NCBI RefSeq assembly: GCF_001938945.1
Contig: NZ_MKIO01000039.1
Location: 62,001-126,000 of the forward strand
DNA: 64,000 nt
Direction of reading: 5' to 3'
DNA from: Xaviernesmea rhizosphaerae
GTDB lineage: Bacteria > Pseudomonadota > Alphaproteobacteria > Rhizobiales > Rhizobiaceae
Below, one piece after another: positions 42,570-51,990 of the stretch. The notes under the pieces were generated by a model. The model searched no databases and was not told where the DNA came from. It worked only from the letters and a program-made list of their open reading frames with translations. The position numbers and the translations under genes were made by a program. Every line of letters starts with the position of its first letter. Within the stretch, counting starts at the first letter, position 1.

Positions 42570-43535
42570 TCAATCCAAGGTGATATGCGCATCCCGCACG
42601 ATCGGCGTCCATTTAGCGACCTCGGCCTTCACATGCGCGCCCAGTTCCTCGGGAGAGGAGGCGACGATGGTGGCCGAGAAGTCGTTCATGCGCTTGATGA
42701 CCTCGGGATCGGCCATGGCCTTCTTCGAGGCGGCATTCAGCCGCGCCACCACATCGGCCGGCGTTCCGGCCGGGGCGAAGAGCGCGTTCCAGGTATAGGT
42801 CTCGTAGCCGGGCACCGTTTCGGCAATTGCGGGCAGATCCGGGAAAGAGGCGGCGCGCTTGGCCGTGGTCACGCCCAGCGCGCGCAGCGTGCCGGACTTG
42901 ATATGGCCGGAGGAGGAGGGCAGGTTGTCGAACATGATCGGCACTTGATTGCCGATGACGTCGTTCAAGGCCGGACCCGCACCCTTATAGGGAATATGCT
43001 GCATGGAAACGCCCGCCATGCTCTTGAACAGCTCGCCCGACAGATGCAGGGGCGTGCCGTTGCCCGAGGAGGCATAGGCATATTTGTCCGGTTCGGCCTT
43101 CAGGAGCGCCACGAGTTCGGCCACGGTCTTTGCGGGAAATTGCGGGTTGACGACCAGCACGTTCGGCACGAGCACCAGCAGCGAAACGGGCGCGAAATCC
43201 TTTTCCGGATCATAGGGCTTGGTCTTGAGGATCAGCGGATTGAGGGCGTGGGTGGCGACCGTGCCCATCAGGATCGTATAGCCATCGGCCGCGGCGCGCG
43301 CCACGTTGGAGGCCCCGACATTGCCGCCGGCGCCGCCGATATTCTGCACGATGACCTGCTGGCCGAGATCCTCAGACATCTTGTTGGCGACGATGCGGGC
43401 GACGACATCGGTCGAGCCCCCGGCCGCAAAGGGCACGACGAGCGTGAGCGTGCGCTCGGGAAACTGGGCATGCGCCGTTCCGATCCATGCGACGGCCAGA
43501 GCGGCACCCGCAAGCATGCGCGTGATGAATGACAT
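42570..43535 (-). CDS. Tripartite tricarboxylate transporter substrate-binding protein (TctC/Bug family)
   Basis: A 321-residue periplasmic binding protein. Signal peptide MLAGAALAVAWIGTAHAQ, then the Bug core: LVVPFAAGGSTDVVARI, GGAGGNVGASNVARAAADGYTILMG, HIPYKGAGPALNDVIGNQV, FPDLPAIAETVPGYETYTW. Bug proteins bind carboxylates for TctAB or act in sensing. No tctA/tctB is adjacent, so it is an orphan. ATG 43535 has GGAGG 7 bases upstream; the frame to 43727 has no such signal. Confidence 0.93.
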   Translation of the reverse strand: MSFITRMLAGAALAVAWIGTAHAQFPERTLTLVVPFAAGGSTDVVARIVANKMSEDLGQQVIVQNIGGAGGNVGASNVARAAADGYTILMGTVATHALNPLILKTKPYDPEKDFAPVSLLVLVPNVLVVNPQFPAKTVAELVALLKAEPDKYAYASSGNGTPLHLSGELFKSMAGVSMQHIPYKGAGPALNDVIGNQVPIMFDNLPSSSGHIKSGTLRALGVTTAKRAASFPDLPAIAETVPGYETYTWNALFAPAGTPADVVARLNAASKKAMADPEVIKRMNDFSATIVASSPEELGAHVKAEVAKWTPIVRDAHITLD

Positions 43536-43748
43536 GACAATCCTCCCATCGTCATCCTGTTGCGCGCCCTCCACCTCCATGGATGAGCGTTGCCGAGGAT
43601 TTGAGCGGGCGGATCGCTCGGTCGCAATCGGGCTTTTCGCGCGGGGCCGGCCGAAACGGCGCTTTGCCGGCAAGGATGTTCCCTTCCTTGCCCAGATGTC
43701 CCCGCCGATGGGTGAATTTCCACCCATCCGCCCTTCTCGGATGGCGTC

Positions 43749-45557
43749 TCAGGAGCTTGCGGCACTCCGCTCGAGGCTGGCCTGGCCGTGATCGAACTGC
43801 AACCGGGCCAGCCGGGCATAGAGCCCGTTCTGGCGGATCAGCGCGGTATGGGTGCCTTCCTCGACGATCCGCCCCTGGTCCATCACCAGAATGCGGTTCG
43901 CCTTGAGCACGGTCGCCAGACGGTGGGCGATGACGATGGTCGTGCGGTTTTCCATCAGCCCATCGAGCGCACGCTGCACCAGCGTTTCGCTTTCGGCATC
44001 GAGCGCCGAGGTGGCCTCGTCCAGAAGCAGGATCGGCGCGTCTTTCAGCAGCGCGCGGGCGATCGCGATGCGCTGGCGCTGCCCGCCCGACAGCGTCACG
44101 CCACGCTCGCCGGCCAGCGTGTCATAGGCCTGCGGCAGGCGCTGGATGAACTCGTCGGCCTGGGCCGCCTTCGCCGCAGCCATCACCTGCGCACGCGTGG
44201 CACCGGATGTGCCGAAGGCGATGTTGTCATGGATCGAGGCGGCGAAGATCGTCACGTCCTGCGGCACGATGGCCATGCGGCGGCGCAGGGCATCGGGCGT
44301 GACGCTGCGCAGATCGGCGCCGTCCACGAGAATGCGGCCGGAGGTGGGATCATAGAAGCGCAGGAGCAGGGCGAAGACTGTGCTCTTCCCCGCCCCGGAT
44401 GGGCCGACCAGCGCCACGGTCTCGCCGGGCTCCACGGTGAAATCGAGGCCGCGCAGGCTCTTCTCGCCCGGGTGGCTCGGATAGGCGAAATGGACGCCGT
44501 CGAAAGCGACCCGGCCGCTGGCGGGCTGGGGGAGCACGAGGGGAAGGGGCGGGGCAGCGATGGCGGGCTGTTCGTCGAGCAGCTCATGGATCCGCTCGGC
44601 GGCGCCTGCCGCCTGGGCAAGCTCGCCCCAGACTTCCGACAGCGCGCCGAGGCTGCCGGCCGCGAAGACGGAATAGAGCAGGAACTGACCGAGCGTGCCG
44701 GCGGAGAGCGAGCCGTCCAGCACGCTTTTCGCACCGAACCAGAGAACGGCGACGACGCTGCCGAAGATCATGCTGATGGCGAAGGCGGTCAGTGCCGAGC
44801 GCGCCGTGATGGCGGCCTTTGCTGCGCCGAAGGCGTCTTCCACTGCCGCGCCATAGCGGGCGCGGGCGGCTTCCTCGGCGGTGAAGGCCTGGACCGTGCG
44901 GATCGCGCCGATCGCTTCGCCCGCATAGGCGGCAGCCCCCGCCAGCCGGTCCTGCGCCTCGCGTGAGCGGCGGCGCACGGAGCGCCCGAAGCCCACCAGC
45001 GGGAAGACGATCAGCGGAATGGCGATCAGCACCAGGCTCGACAGCTTGGGACTGGTATAGACCATCATGATGATGGCCCCGAGACAGAGGATCACATTGC
45101 GCAGCGCCACGGAGGCGGTGGCGCCCACGGCGGATTTGATCTGCGTCGTGTCCGCCGTCAGCCGCGAGACGATCTCGCCCGACTGGTTGACATCGAAGAA
45201 GGAGGGCGAAAGCCGGGTGACGTGATCGAAGACCTCGCGGCGCAGATCGGCCACCACGCGCTCGCCAAGCGTGATGACGAAATAATAGCGCGCGGCACTG
45301 GCCAGCGCGAGCACGACGGCGAGCACCACGAGCATCGAGAAATAGGTGTCGATGAAACGACCATCGGCCGCGCTGAAGCCGTGATCCACCATGCGCCGGA
45401 CGGCGAGCGGCAGGGTCAGCGTCGTGACCGCCGCGGTGACGAGCGCGATGCCGGCGCCCGTCACCATGCCGCGATAGCGCTTCACATAGCGTCCGAGGCC
45501 GGCCAGCGGGCGCAGCGAGCGCCGGGCCGCCTTCGGCTTATCCTTGTTGTCCGACAC
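43749..45557 (-). CDS. ABC exporter, fused membrane and ATPase domains (MsbA-like)
   Basis: A 602-residue half-transporter. Six transmembrane helices (about 25-310) are followed by an ATPase: [13 protein letters not shown] (Walker A), [17 protein letters not shown] (Q-loop), [16 protein letters not shown] (signature), [12 protein letters not shown] (Walker B) and AHRLATV (H-loop). It works as a homodimer; lipid, peptide or drug export is possible and the substrate cannot be read. GTG 45557 was chosen because AGGAAG lies 6 bases upstream; GTG 45596 is the longer choice. Divergent from rpmE. Confidence 0.92.
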   Translation of the reverse strand: MSDNKDKPKAARRSLRPLAGLGRYVKRYRGMVTGAGIALVTAAVTTLTLPLAVRRMVDHGFSAADGRFIDTYFSMLVVLAVVLALASAARYYFVITLGERVVADLRREVFDHVTRLSPSFFDVNQSGEIVSRLTADTTQIKSAVGATASVALRNVILCLGAIIMMVYTSPKLSSLVLIAIPLIVFPLVGFGRSVRRRSREAQDRLAGAAAYAGEAIGAIRTVQAFTAEEAARARYGAAVEDAFGAAKAAITARSALTAFAISMIFGSVVAVLWFGAKSVLDGSLSAGTLGQFLLYSVFAAGSLGALSEVWGELAQAAGAAERIHELLDEQPAIAAPPLPLVLPQPASGRVAFDGVHFAYPSHPGEKSLRGLDFTVEPGETVALVGPSGAGKSTVFALLLRFYDPTSGRILVDGADLRSVTPDALRRRMAIVPQDVTIFAASIHDNIAFGTSGATRAQVMAAAKAAQADEFIQRLPQAYDTLAGERGVTLSGGQRQRIAIARALLKDAPILLLDEATSALDAESETLVQRALDGLMENRTTIVIAHRLATVLKANRILVMDQGRIVEEGTHTALIRQNGLYARLARLQFDHGQASLERSAASS

Positions 45558-45629
45558 TTGGGTCTTCCTCGTGATTGCCGAGAGCCGCGTGAACACCGCG
45601 CTTGCGGGCGCGGGCGTCTCCGACAGGCC

Positions 45630-45658
45630 TTGTTATCCCGCAGGCCTTCATGTATAGG
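45630..45658 (+). promoter_or_regulatory. rpmE: Probable rpmE promoter
   Basis: TTGTTA (45630-45635), a 17-base spacer and TATAGG (45653-45658). The transcript would have a leader of about 115 bases containing a CCGCAAC/GTTGCG hairpin near 45730, a possible site for L31 autoregulation. Confidence 0.5.
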
Positions 45659-45779
45659 CACGCCATCCCATAGAAAAGCTGCGGTCCGAAAAGAGGTCTG
45701 CGGCTTCCTTATCGCGTTTGGTCCCTTTGCCGCAACGGGTTGCGACAAGAAGACCCAGGAACTCCGCAGGAAGAGCATC

Positions 45780-46001
45780 ATGAAGGCTGATATCCATCCC
45801 GCTTACCACATGATCAAGGTCGTCATGACCGATGGCACCGAATACGAGACCCGCTCGACCTGGGGCTCCGAAGGCGCCGTCATGAACCTGGAAATCGATC
45901 CCAAGTCCCACCCGGCCTGGACCGGCGGCAACCAGCAGCTGATGGACCGCGGCGGTCGCGTTTCCAAGTTCAAGAAGCGTTTCGAAGGCCTCGGCCTCTA
46001 A
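45780..46001 (+). CDS. rpmE: 50S ribosomal protein L31, cysteine-free form
   Basis: A 73-residue ribosomal protein ([19 protein letters not shown]... to [10 protein letters not shown]). It lacks the Cys residues of zinc-binding L31 and is the type normal for alphaproteobacteria. L31 bridges the 50S and 30S subunits. AGGAAG lies about 6 bases before the ATG. Single-gene unit with a terminator directly behind. Confidence 0.96.
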   Translation: MKADIHPAYHMIKVVMTDGTEYETRSTWGSEGAVMNLEIDPKSHPAWTGGNQQLMDRGGRVSKFKKRFEGLGL

Positions 46002-46029
46002 AACGTTCCGCATCAGCGGTTTGCTTCAA

Positions 46030-46053
46030 AGCCCGGCTAGCGCCGGGCTTTTT
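46030..46053 (+). terminator. Intrinsic terminator of rpmE
   Basis: AGCCCGGC/GCCGGGCT hairpin and TTTTT, 29 bases past the rpmE stop. Confidence 0.9.
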
Positions 46054-46161
46054 GCGTTTCAGCCAGCGCAATGGCGGGCGTGGCCATGCGTCGAGCGATG
46101 AGCCGCGCGATGACAAGCGTAACCCTGCCCTGGCGAGGATGACGGTTTTTTACCCGCAAAC

Positions 46162-46191
46162 GAAAAGGCCCGGTCACGATGACCGGGCCTT
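46162..46191 (-). terminator. Intrinsic terminator of rcdA
   Basis: On the minus strand a 12-base-pair stem, AAGGCCCGGTCA/TGACCGGGCCTT, with a 3-base loop, running into TTTTC. Confidence 0.88.
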
Positions 46192-46227
46192 GAAGCAGGA
46201 TTGATGCGCTCGAAAAATCTGTTCGGG

Positions 46228-46746
46228 TCAGTTGCCGCCGAAGGCGGTCTGCAGCAGGGTCAGCTGCGCCTTGACGGCGTTCTGATTGTCCGGCGCGAAG
46301 CTCGCCGCGTCCTGCGGGCGATAGATTTCGCGGTCGAGCAGGGCCACACGGTTCTGCAGGCGCAGCGAGCGGTCGATCAGCTCGCGGAAGCTTTCCGGCA
46401 GGTCGTTCCAGCCCGGCGCGGTGCGGTCGACATTGAAGCTGTCGAGGCGAACCTTGTTCTTTTCAGACAGAACCTGATCGCGGGTCATCTCGCCATTGTT
46501 GACGGCGCGCTGCAGCAGCAGCCAGGAGGCCATCTGCATCAACCGGGTGGTAAGCCGCATGGACTCGGCAGCATAGAGCACCGAGGCGAGGCGCGGCAGC
46601 ATTTTCGACGCCGTGCGGCCGGGGCCGTCGAGGTAGGTCGCGGTTTCCTCAACCAGCGCCATGCCTTCGGCGTAAAGCGACTTGAACTGTGTGGAAGCGG
46701 CGGCGTGGCCTGCAAAGCTCACCGTGTTCAGACTTGGTTCGGACAT
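46228..46746 (-). CDS. rcdA: RcdA-type adaptor for CtrA degradation (DUF1465)
   Basis: A 172-residue, helical, soluble protein of the DUF1465 family (FKSLYAEGMALVEETATYLDG, RLTTRLMQMASWLLLQRAV, LPESFRELIDRSLRLQNRVALLDREIY). In Caulobacter RcdA is part of the adaptor hierarchy that delivers CtrA to ClpXP at the cell pole with CpdR and PopA, and in Sinorhizobium it is needed for cell-cycle control. ATG 46746 has AGGGA upstream; the frame to 46776 adds ten residues without a signal. A complete CtrA box lies 126 bases upstream. The family assignment is good; the functional name is by homology. Confidence 0.82.
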   Translation of the reverse strand: MSEPSLNTVSFAGHAAASTQFKSLYAEGMALVEETATYLDGPGRTASKMLPRLASVLYAAESMRLTTRLMQMASWLLLQRAVNNGEMTRDQVLSEKNKVRLDSFNVDRTAPGWNDLPESFRELIDRSLRLQNRVALLDREIYRPQDAASFAPDNQNAVKAQLTLLQTAFGGN

Positions 46747-46872
46747 GTCTATTCCCTGCCTCGACGCATCAATCAACCTGCGCAGGTAACGGCCCTTCGC
46801 GGAAAAGGTTTCGCTTGTCCCTGCTGCTTGTCATGAACATCGTCCTTTAAAGCAAGCTGCGCAAGTCTGTTC

Positions 46873-46887
46873 TTAATAGAGGGTTAA
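46873..46887. promoter_or_regulatory. Full CtrA-binding site upstream of rcdA
   Basis: TTAATAGAGGGTTAA, a perfect TTAA-N7-TTAA; read toward rcdA it is TTAACCCTCTATTAA. It is 126 bases before the rcdA start codon in AT-rich DNA. CtrA is the cell-cycle master regulator of alphaproteobacteria and the protein whose turnover RcdA controls. Confidence 0.65.
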
Positions 46888-46932
46888 TACCCACAATTCT
46901 CTGCACTTTGTCCTAACTTGGGACGCAGGGGC

Positions 46933-46961
46933 AAAAAAAGAGCCGCTCGGAAGCGGCTCTC
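46933..46961 (-). terminator. Intrinsic terminator of the MFS transporter gene
   Basis: On the minus strand GAGCCGCT/AGCGGCTC with a 4-base loop, then TTTTTTT. Confidence 0.88.
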
Positions 46962-47107
46962 AAGGTAAAACAGGGAGAAAAATCAGACGTTTCGCTTGTG
47001 GCAATCGGCCTGAATCCAGAGCGATCTGGATAACCCCACGAATACCGCAGCTTGCTTAACAAATGGTTTCGCACGAATATTTCATCACCTTCGCAGGCGC
47101 TGAAATT

Positions 47108-48604
47108 TCATTTTTCTTCGCGGGATAGGGGAGACGATTCGCCTGTGGCGGGGCCGTGGCCATCCGGTGTGTCCTGACCGCCGCTTTCATGCCCAGGATC
47201 GTTAACCGATCCGTCATCGGCAAGGGCTCTGGCCGATGGCAGGAGCTCCGGCTTTTCGTCTGCGCCAGCGGCGGCGGTGTCCGTGCCGGCTTGCGGCGCG
47301 GCCGGCCGGTCAGCTGCGGCCGGTGTTGCGGCCTGGACCGTTTCGGCAGGCGGCGCGGCCTCCTCCGGCGCGCTTGCGGCGCGGGGCGACATCTTCAGGC
47401 TTTCGGGCGTGCTCATCAGGCCGGCATTGGTGGCGGCGAAGCTGTCGCGGCGATCGACGGGGATGGGTGCGCGCATGCGGCTGCGGATCATCGCATAGGC
47501 GGCGATCAGCACATGGGCGCAGGCAGTGATCATGAACAGGCTGTAGGGACCCATGGCGGTCATGATCGGGCCGCCAATGGTCGGGCCGATGATGGTGCCG
47601 ATGCCGTAAAGCAGCAGCAGCCCGCCCGACACCTTCACGAAATCTTCCGGCGCGGCAAAGTCGTTGGCGTGGGAGGCGGCGATCGGGTAGAGCGCATTCG
47701 CCGTCGCGCCGTAAATGGCCACAAGCGTCACCAGCGCGACGACATGGGCCGGCTCAATGACGAAGATCAGCAGACCGGCGATAGCCGCCACCATCGACAG
47801 ACCGGCTAGCACATAGCGCCGGTCCATGCGGTCGGAAAGGCGGCCGGCCGGAAACTGCATGATCGCGCCGGCAAAGATGACGGCGCTGACCATGAAGGCG
47901 ACATCGGCATCCGACAGGCCTGCCTGCCGGCCGAACACGGCCGCCAGCGTGCCATAAGCGCCATTGGCAATGCCGATCAGCAGGATGCCGAGGAAGGACA
48001 CCGGCGAATTGCGGTAGAGCCCGCCGAGATCGAGGCGCACCTGTTTCAGCGGCGCCGGAGAGGCGGCGGTGGACATCAGCGTCGGCAGCATGGCCAGGCA
48101 ATAGACGATGCCGCAGATCATGAAGAACAGCGCGCTGTTGGTGTCGCCAAAGGGGATCAGCAATTGCCCGCCCACCACGCCGAGCAGGGTAATGGCGATA
48201 TAGAGCGAGAAGATCGCGCCGCGGCTCTCATTGGTCGCGCGTTCGTTCAGCCAGCTTTCGATGATCATCGAGGTGCCGGCCGTGGAGAAGCCGGTGGCGG
48301 CGCGCAGCACCACCCACCAGATCGGATCCACCAGAATGCCTGTCAGCAGCGCGATGATCGCCAGCACCGCGGCGAAGATCGAGAAGGCGCGCACATGGCC
48401 GGCGCGGCGCACGATGGCCGGCGCAGTCAGGCAGCCGGCGACGAAGCCGGTGGCCCAGGACGTGCCGAGAAAGCCGAGCAATGTGGCCGAGTATCCTTCC
48501 GAGGTGCCGCGAATGGGCAGAAGCAGGCCGTGCAGGCCATTGCCGAGGAAGAGGAACAATGTGCCGAGAAGCAGGGCGGCGACCGGGACAAGGTTTTTGC
48601 GCAT
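47108..48604 (-). CDS. Major facilitator superfamily transporter (YcaD-like)
   Basis: A 498-residue permease with twelve hydrophobic segments up to about residue 385, then a disordered Ala/Pro/Glu-rich cytoplasmic tail of about 110 residues. GFLGTSWATGFVAGCLTAP and GRLSDRMDRRYVL (loop 8-9) are MFS blocks; IIESWLNERATNESRG matches YcaD-like members. Substrate unknown. The long tail is unusual for the family. ATG 48604 is the only good start. Confidence 0.88.
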   Translation of the reverse strand: MRKNLVPVAALLLGTLFLFLGNGLHGLLLPIRGTSEGYSATLLGFLGTSWATGFVAGCLTAPAIVRRAGHVRAFSIFAAVLAIIALLTGILVDPIWWVVLRAATGFSTAGTSMIIESWLNERATNESRGAIFSLYIAITLLGVVGGQLLIPFGDTNSALFFMICGIVYCLAMLPTLMSTAASPAPLKQVRLDLGGLYRNSPVSFLGILLIGIANGAYGTLAAVFGRQAGLSDADVAFMVSAVIFAGAIMQFPAGRLSDRMDRRYVLAGLSMVAAIAGLLIFVIEPAHVVALVTLVAIYGATANALYPIAASHANDFAAPEDFVKVSGGLLLLYGIGTIIGPTIGGPIMTAMGPYSLFMITACAHVLIAAYAMIRSRMRAPIPVDRRDSFAATNAGLMSTPESLKMSPRAASAPEEAAPPAETVQAATPAAADRPAAPQAGTDTAAAGADEKPELLPSARALADDGSVNDPGHESGGQDTPDGHGPATGESSPLSREEK

Positions 48605-49081
48605 GAACAGTCCGCTGGCGTTGAAGGTTCGGATCGGGGGCGATGCGCCGCTTCGCCGCCAGAGATCTGGCTGTCGAACCGTTGCGAATCGGCGTGAAGC
48701 CGCATCCCTCGATGCAGGCCTCTCCTCCTCATAAACGGGTAATGTGCAAAAGACGTGTGAAATTGCAATCTTTCGCGAAGCATGAAAGATCGATGGCCGC
48801 GACGGGCCCCTTTGTGCTCATCGCAGCGCTCAGACAGAGGAAAGCAGCATGTCGACAGCATCGGACGGGAAAATGCGCGGGGTCCGATGCTCCGGGGCGC
48901 TCTTCGGCCTGATGCACTCCGGCCAACGCTCCAGGCCTTCCTGTTCAAAGCATCATCTTCCCGACGCTCGCTTCACGCCGGTCGCATCCTGCGCCAGGCG
49001 GTCGTCCATCCCGGTGTCTGGCCTCCGCCCCTGTGGGCACCCCGCAGTCAGCCTTTCTCGGTCCAAAGCCGCGGGGCGCCC
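48605..49081. other. Intergenic region with a repeat fragment
   Basis: 477 bases between the divergent MFS gene and a small membrane-protein gene. A fragment of the palindromic repeat (CAGCATCGGAC ... GTCCGATGCTC) lies at about 48857-48898. No coding frame is convincing. Confidence 0.55.
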
Positions 49082-49237
49082 ATGAGCAAGGCTCTCGCGC
49101 TTCTCCTGCTTCTCGCCATGGCCGTCCAGCTGCTGAAACCGCTGGGCTTTCCGGGGCTGCGCCGCCGTCGGGATTTCTGGAAGATCGCCGTGGCTGCCAT
49201 CGCCGTGATGATGCTCACCGTGCTGATCCGCCCCTGA
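49082..49237 (+). CDS. Small two-helix membrane protein, 51 residues
   Basis: Starts MSKALALLLLLAMAVQLLKP, then GFPGLRRRRDFWKI and a second hydrophobic segment AVAAIAVMMLTVLIRP: two transmembrane helices joined by a basic turn. I recall similar hypothetical proteins in rhizobia, but the function is unknown. The Shine-Dalgarno is weak. The frame extends upstream without other starts that improve the picture. The regular helix-basic-helix pattern favours a real gene. Confidence 0.6.
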   Translation: MSKALALLLLLAMAVQLLKPLGFPGLRRRRDFWKIAVAAIAVMMLTVLIRP

Positions 49238-49264
49238 TCAGGGATTGCGGATGAGGCTGGTCGC

Positions 49265-49320
49265 GTCGGGTGTCTGCCGAAAACCGGCTCCCACTTTTGG
49301 CCGACATGCTGCAAAAACAA
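49265..49320 (-). repeat. Fragment of the Rhizobiaceae palindromic repeat
   Basis: GCCGAAAACCGGCTCCCACTTTTGGCCG and GCAAAAACAAA match the core of the repeat in inverted orientation; the second hairpin is missing. Part of the 267-base gap between the small membrane protein and fba, which holds nothing else recognised. Confidence 0.6.
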
Positions 49321-49504
49321 ACCCGGCCGCTTTCGCGACCGAGTTCGCCTCCCCTCCAGAAGGCCGTGAGCAGGGTGTCGACGCATGCGCCTGTGACCCT
49401 TAAGCAAGCGGGGCCTTGGCATGCTGTCGTCCTGCCTATGTCTGCTTCCTGATCCTCGCCGCGCCCGGTGCCGGAATGGGCTGCGGGTGATCCGATCTAT
49501 TGTC

Positions 49505-50533
49505 TCAGGCCGCCAGTTCCAATTCCCGGCGCCAGCCGCCAAGGGCCGCCAGGCTGCAGAGGCGGGCGCGATGGGTGAAGGCGCGCTGCCCGGCGGCGAT
49601 ATTCTCCTGCTTGCCCTTCCAGGCGGCGAGGGCTTCGGCCTGGAGCGCGCGGCCATAGGAGAAGGTCAGCGTCCAGGGCAGGGTGAAGCCGGACACCATG
49701 GTGGACAGATGGGCGGTGGCCTCCTCCGTCGACTGGCCGCCCGAGAGGAAGGCAATGCCGGGCACGGCGGCGGGAACGGTGCGCTTGAGCACGCCCACCG
49801 TGCGCTCCGCCACTTCATCCACCTTGGCCTTGCGGGCATGCTTGCCGTCGATGACCATGCTCGGCTTGAGGATCATGCCTTCGAGCGCGACGCGCTGAGA
49901 GGCCAGTTCCTCGAAGACGATCCGCAGCGTGGCCTCGGTCACCTCTTCGCTGCGGGCAATCGAATGGTCGCCCGGCGTGCCGTCCATCAGCACCTCGGGC
50001 TCGACGATCGGCACCAGGCCGGCGGCCTGGCACAGCGCGGCATAGCGCGCCAGCGCCTGGGCATTGGCCTTGACCGCGCCGGGGCTCGGCAAGGTCTCGG
50101 AAATGGCGATCACGCCGCGCCATTTGGCAAAGCGGGCGCCGGCCTCGTAATAGCGCGCCAGACGGTCGGGCAGCCCATCCAGCCCTTCGGTCAGGGTTTC
50201 ACCGGGGAAGCCGGCCATCGGCTTGGCGCCGAGATCGACCTTGATGCCGGGAACGGCGCCGGCCGCGCGGATGAGATCGACCAGCGGCGTGCCGTCCTCG
50301 GCCTTCTGGAACAGCGTTTCCTCATAGAGGATGACGCCGGAAATGCAGGGCTTCATCGCGTCGCTGGCGCGAAACAGCATCTCGCGATAGTCGCGGCGGC
50401 TGGTTTCCGTGGAGGCAAGGCCGATCGTGTCGAAACGCCGCGCGATCGTTGCCGTCGATTCGTCAGCGGCCAGCAGACCCTGACCCTTCGACATCATCGC
50501 GCCTGCAATATCGTCCAGCCTTTCGCCCGTCAT
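49505..50533 (-). CDS. fba: Class I fructose-bisphosphate aldolase
   Basis: Splits fructose-1,6-bisphosphate to glyceraldehyde-3-phosphate and dihydroxyacetone phosphate through a lysine Schiff base. A 342-residue protein: GLLAADESTATIARRF near the start, WRGVIAISETLPS, EPEVLMDG and EGMILKPSMVIDGK with the Schiff-base Lys223; FLSGGQSTEEATAHLS closes the domain. It lies downstream of pgk on the same strand but has its own promoter with two palindromic operators at 50608-50649 and is separated from pgk by a terminator. Confidence 0.96.
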   Translation of the reverse strand: MTGERLDDIAGAMMSKGQGLLAADESTATIARRFDTIGLASTETSRRDYREMLFRASDAMKPCISGVILYEETLFQKAEDGTPLVDLIRAAGAVPGIKVDLGAKPMAGFPGETLTEGLDGLPDRLARYYEAGARFAKWRGVIAISETLPSPGAVKANAQALARYAALCQAAGLVPIVEPEVLMDGTPGDHSIARSEEVTEATLRIVFEELASQRVALEGMILKPSMVIDGKHARKAKVDEVAERTVGVLKRTVPAAVPGIAFLSGGQSTEEATAHLSTMVSGFTLPWTLTFSYGRALQAEALAAWKGKQENIAAGQRAFTHRARLCSLAALGGWRRELELAA

Positions 50534-50607
50534 CCTCTGTCCCCTTTTATCTCTTTGACCAAAGAAGTATCAGAATATTTCACCAGTGAAAATAGGCAGT
50601 TAAATCC

Positions 50608-50649
50608 GTTCAAACGATTGAAAATATTTTAATCGTTTGAACAGTGCAA
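50608..50649 (-). promoter_or_regulatory. fba promoter overlapped by two LacI-type operators
   Basis: On the minus strand: -35 TTGCAC (50649-50644), 17-base spacer, -10 TATTTT (50626-50621). Arms GTTCAAACGATT (50608-50619) and AATCGTTTGAAC (50631-50642) form a perfect 12-base dyad. Each half also resembles a 14-base palindromic site, TTCAAACGATTGAA and TTTAATCGTTTGAA, with a central CG as in LacI/GalR operators; the centres are 19 bases apart. One covers the spacer, the other the start region. Repression by a sugar-responsive regulator is likely. Confidence 0.6.
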
Positions 50650-50704
50650 GTTTCCCGCGCGGATCTCTGCTTCCGTGACCCGCGCGCATGCTTTCCATTA
50701 TCAG

Positions 50705-50738
50705 AAAAGGCGCCCTCTCGAGGGGAGAGCGCGCCTTT
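50705..50738 (-). terminator. Intrinsic terminator downstream of pgk
   Basis: On the minus strand an AAGGCGC...GCGCCTT hairpin with an inner CTCTCCCC/GAGAGG helix, followed by TTTTC. Placed between pgk and the fba promoter. Confidence 0.75.
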
Positions 50739-50780
50739 GCAGTTTATTCAGCTTGTAGCGAGACTTTCCGTCCGGCCGGC

Positions 50781-51977
50781 TTACTTGCTTTTCAGGATGT
50801 CGACGCCCGGCAGCGGCTTGCCTTCCATCCATTCCAGGAAGGCGCCGCCGGCGGTGGAGACATAGGTGAAGTCGTCGCCGACTTCGGCATGGTTCAGCGC
50901 AGCCACGGTGTCGCCGCCGCCGGCAACGGAGACGAGGTCGCCCGAGCGGGTGCGGCTGGCGGCATGCTTGGCCACGGCCACGGTGGCCTTGTCGAAGGGG
51001 GTGATTTCAAAGGCGCCGAGCGGGCCGTTCCACACCAGCGTTTCCGCCTTGCTCACCCATTCATTGACGGCCGTGACCGACTGGGGGCCGACATCGAGCA
51101 CCATGGCATCGGCCGGGATGCTGGCGATCTCCACCACTTCATTGGCCGCGCCGGCCTTGAACTCGCGGGCGATGACGCCATCGACCGGCAGCACGATGGC
51201 GCAGCCTGCGCCTTCCGCCTCGGCCATGATCGCCTTGGCGGTCTCGGCCAGGTCATGCTCGCACAGCGACTTGCCGACATCGGTGCCGCCAGCGGCCAGG
51301 AAAGTGTTGGCCATGCCGCCGCCGATGACCAGCGCATCGACCTTCTTCACCAGGTTCTGCAGGAGATCGATCTTGGTCGAAACCTTGGCGCCGCCGACGA
51401 TGGCGACCACGGGGCGCTTGGGATTGCCGAGGCCCTTTTCCAGCGCTTCGAGCTCGGCCTGCATGGTGCGGCCGGCATAGGCGGGCAGATGGCGGGCGAG
51501 GCCTTCCGTGGAGGCATGGGCGCGGTGGGCGGCTGAGAAGGCGTCGTTGACATAGATGTCGCCATTGGCGGCCAGCGCGGCGACGAAGTCCGGATCGTTC
51601 TTTTCCTCGCCCTTGTGGAAGCGGGTGTTTTCCAGAAGCAGGACGTCGCCGTCCTTCATGCCGTCGATCGCAGCCTTGGCCTTGTCGCCGATGCAGTCCT
51701 CGGCAAAGAGCACGCGCTGGTCGAGGATGTCCTCGACGGCGGCGGCGATCGGCTTCAGCGACATGTCGGCGACGGGTTCGCCCTTCGGGCGGCCGAAATG
51801 GGCGAGCAGCACGACCTTGGCGCCCTTTTCCGAGAGCTCGCGGATGGTCGGCAGCACGCGTTCGATGCGGGTGGCATCGGTGACCTTGCCGTCGGCCATG
51901 GGAACGTTGAGATCGACGCGCACGAGCACGCGCTTGCCCTGGATATCGGTGAGGTCGTCGAGGGTCTTGAAGGTCAT
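50781..51977 (-). CDS. pgk: Phosphoglycerate kinase
   Basis: Transfers phosphate between 1,3-bisphosphoglycerate and ADP. The 398-residue length is standard. [15 protein letters not shown] (substrate signature), [38 protein letters not shown] and the C-terminal [14 protein letters not shown] (nucleotide loop) are all present. Last gene of a tkt-gap-glycolipid-binding-pgk run; the upstream gene ends 13 bases before its start. Confidence 0.97.
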   Translation of the reverse strand: MTFKTLDDLTDIQGKRVLVRVDLNVPMADGKVTDATRIERVLPTIRELSEKGAKVVLLAHFGRPKGEPVADMSLKPIAAAVEDILDQRVLFAEDCIGDKAKAAIDGMKDGDVLLLENTRFHKGEEKNDPDFVAALAANGDIYVNDAFSAAHRAHASTEGLARHLPAYAGRTMQAELEALEKGLGNPKRPVVAIVGGAKVSTKIDLLQNLVKKVDALVIGGGMANTFLAAGGTDVGKSLCEHDLAETAKAIMAEAEGAGCAIVLPVDGVIAREFKAGAANEVVEIASIPADAMVLDVGPQSVTAVNEWVSKAETLVWNGPLGAFEITPFDKATVAVAKHAASRTRSGDLVSVAGGGDTVAALNHAEVGDDFTYVSTAGGAFLEWMEGKPLPGVDILKSK

Positions 51978-51990
51978 CGGGTTCTCCGGG

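Larger units (their letters stand above)
46747..47107. other. Intergenic region between rcdA and the MFS gene
   Basis: 361 bases. It holds the CtrA box at 46873-46887, the likely rcdA promoter around it, and the terminator of the MFS gene at 46933-46961. No gene is seen. Confidence 0.6.
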
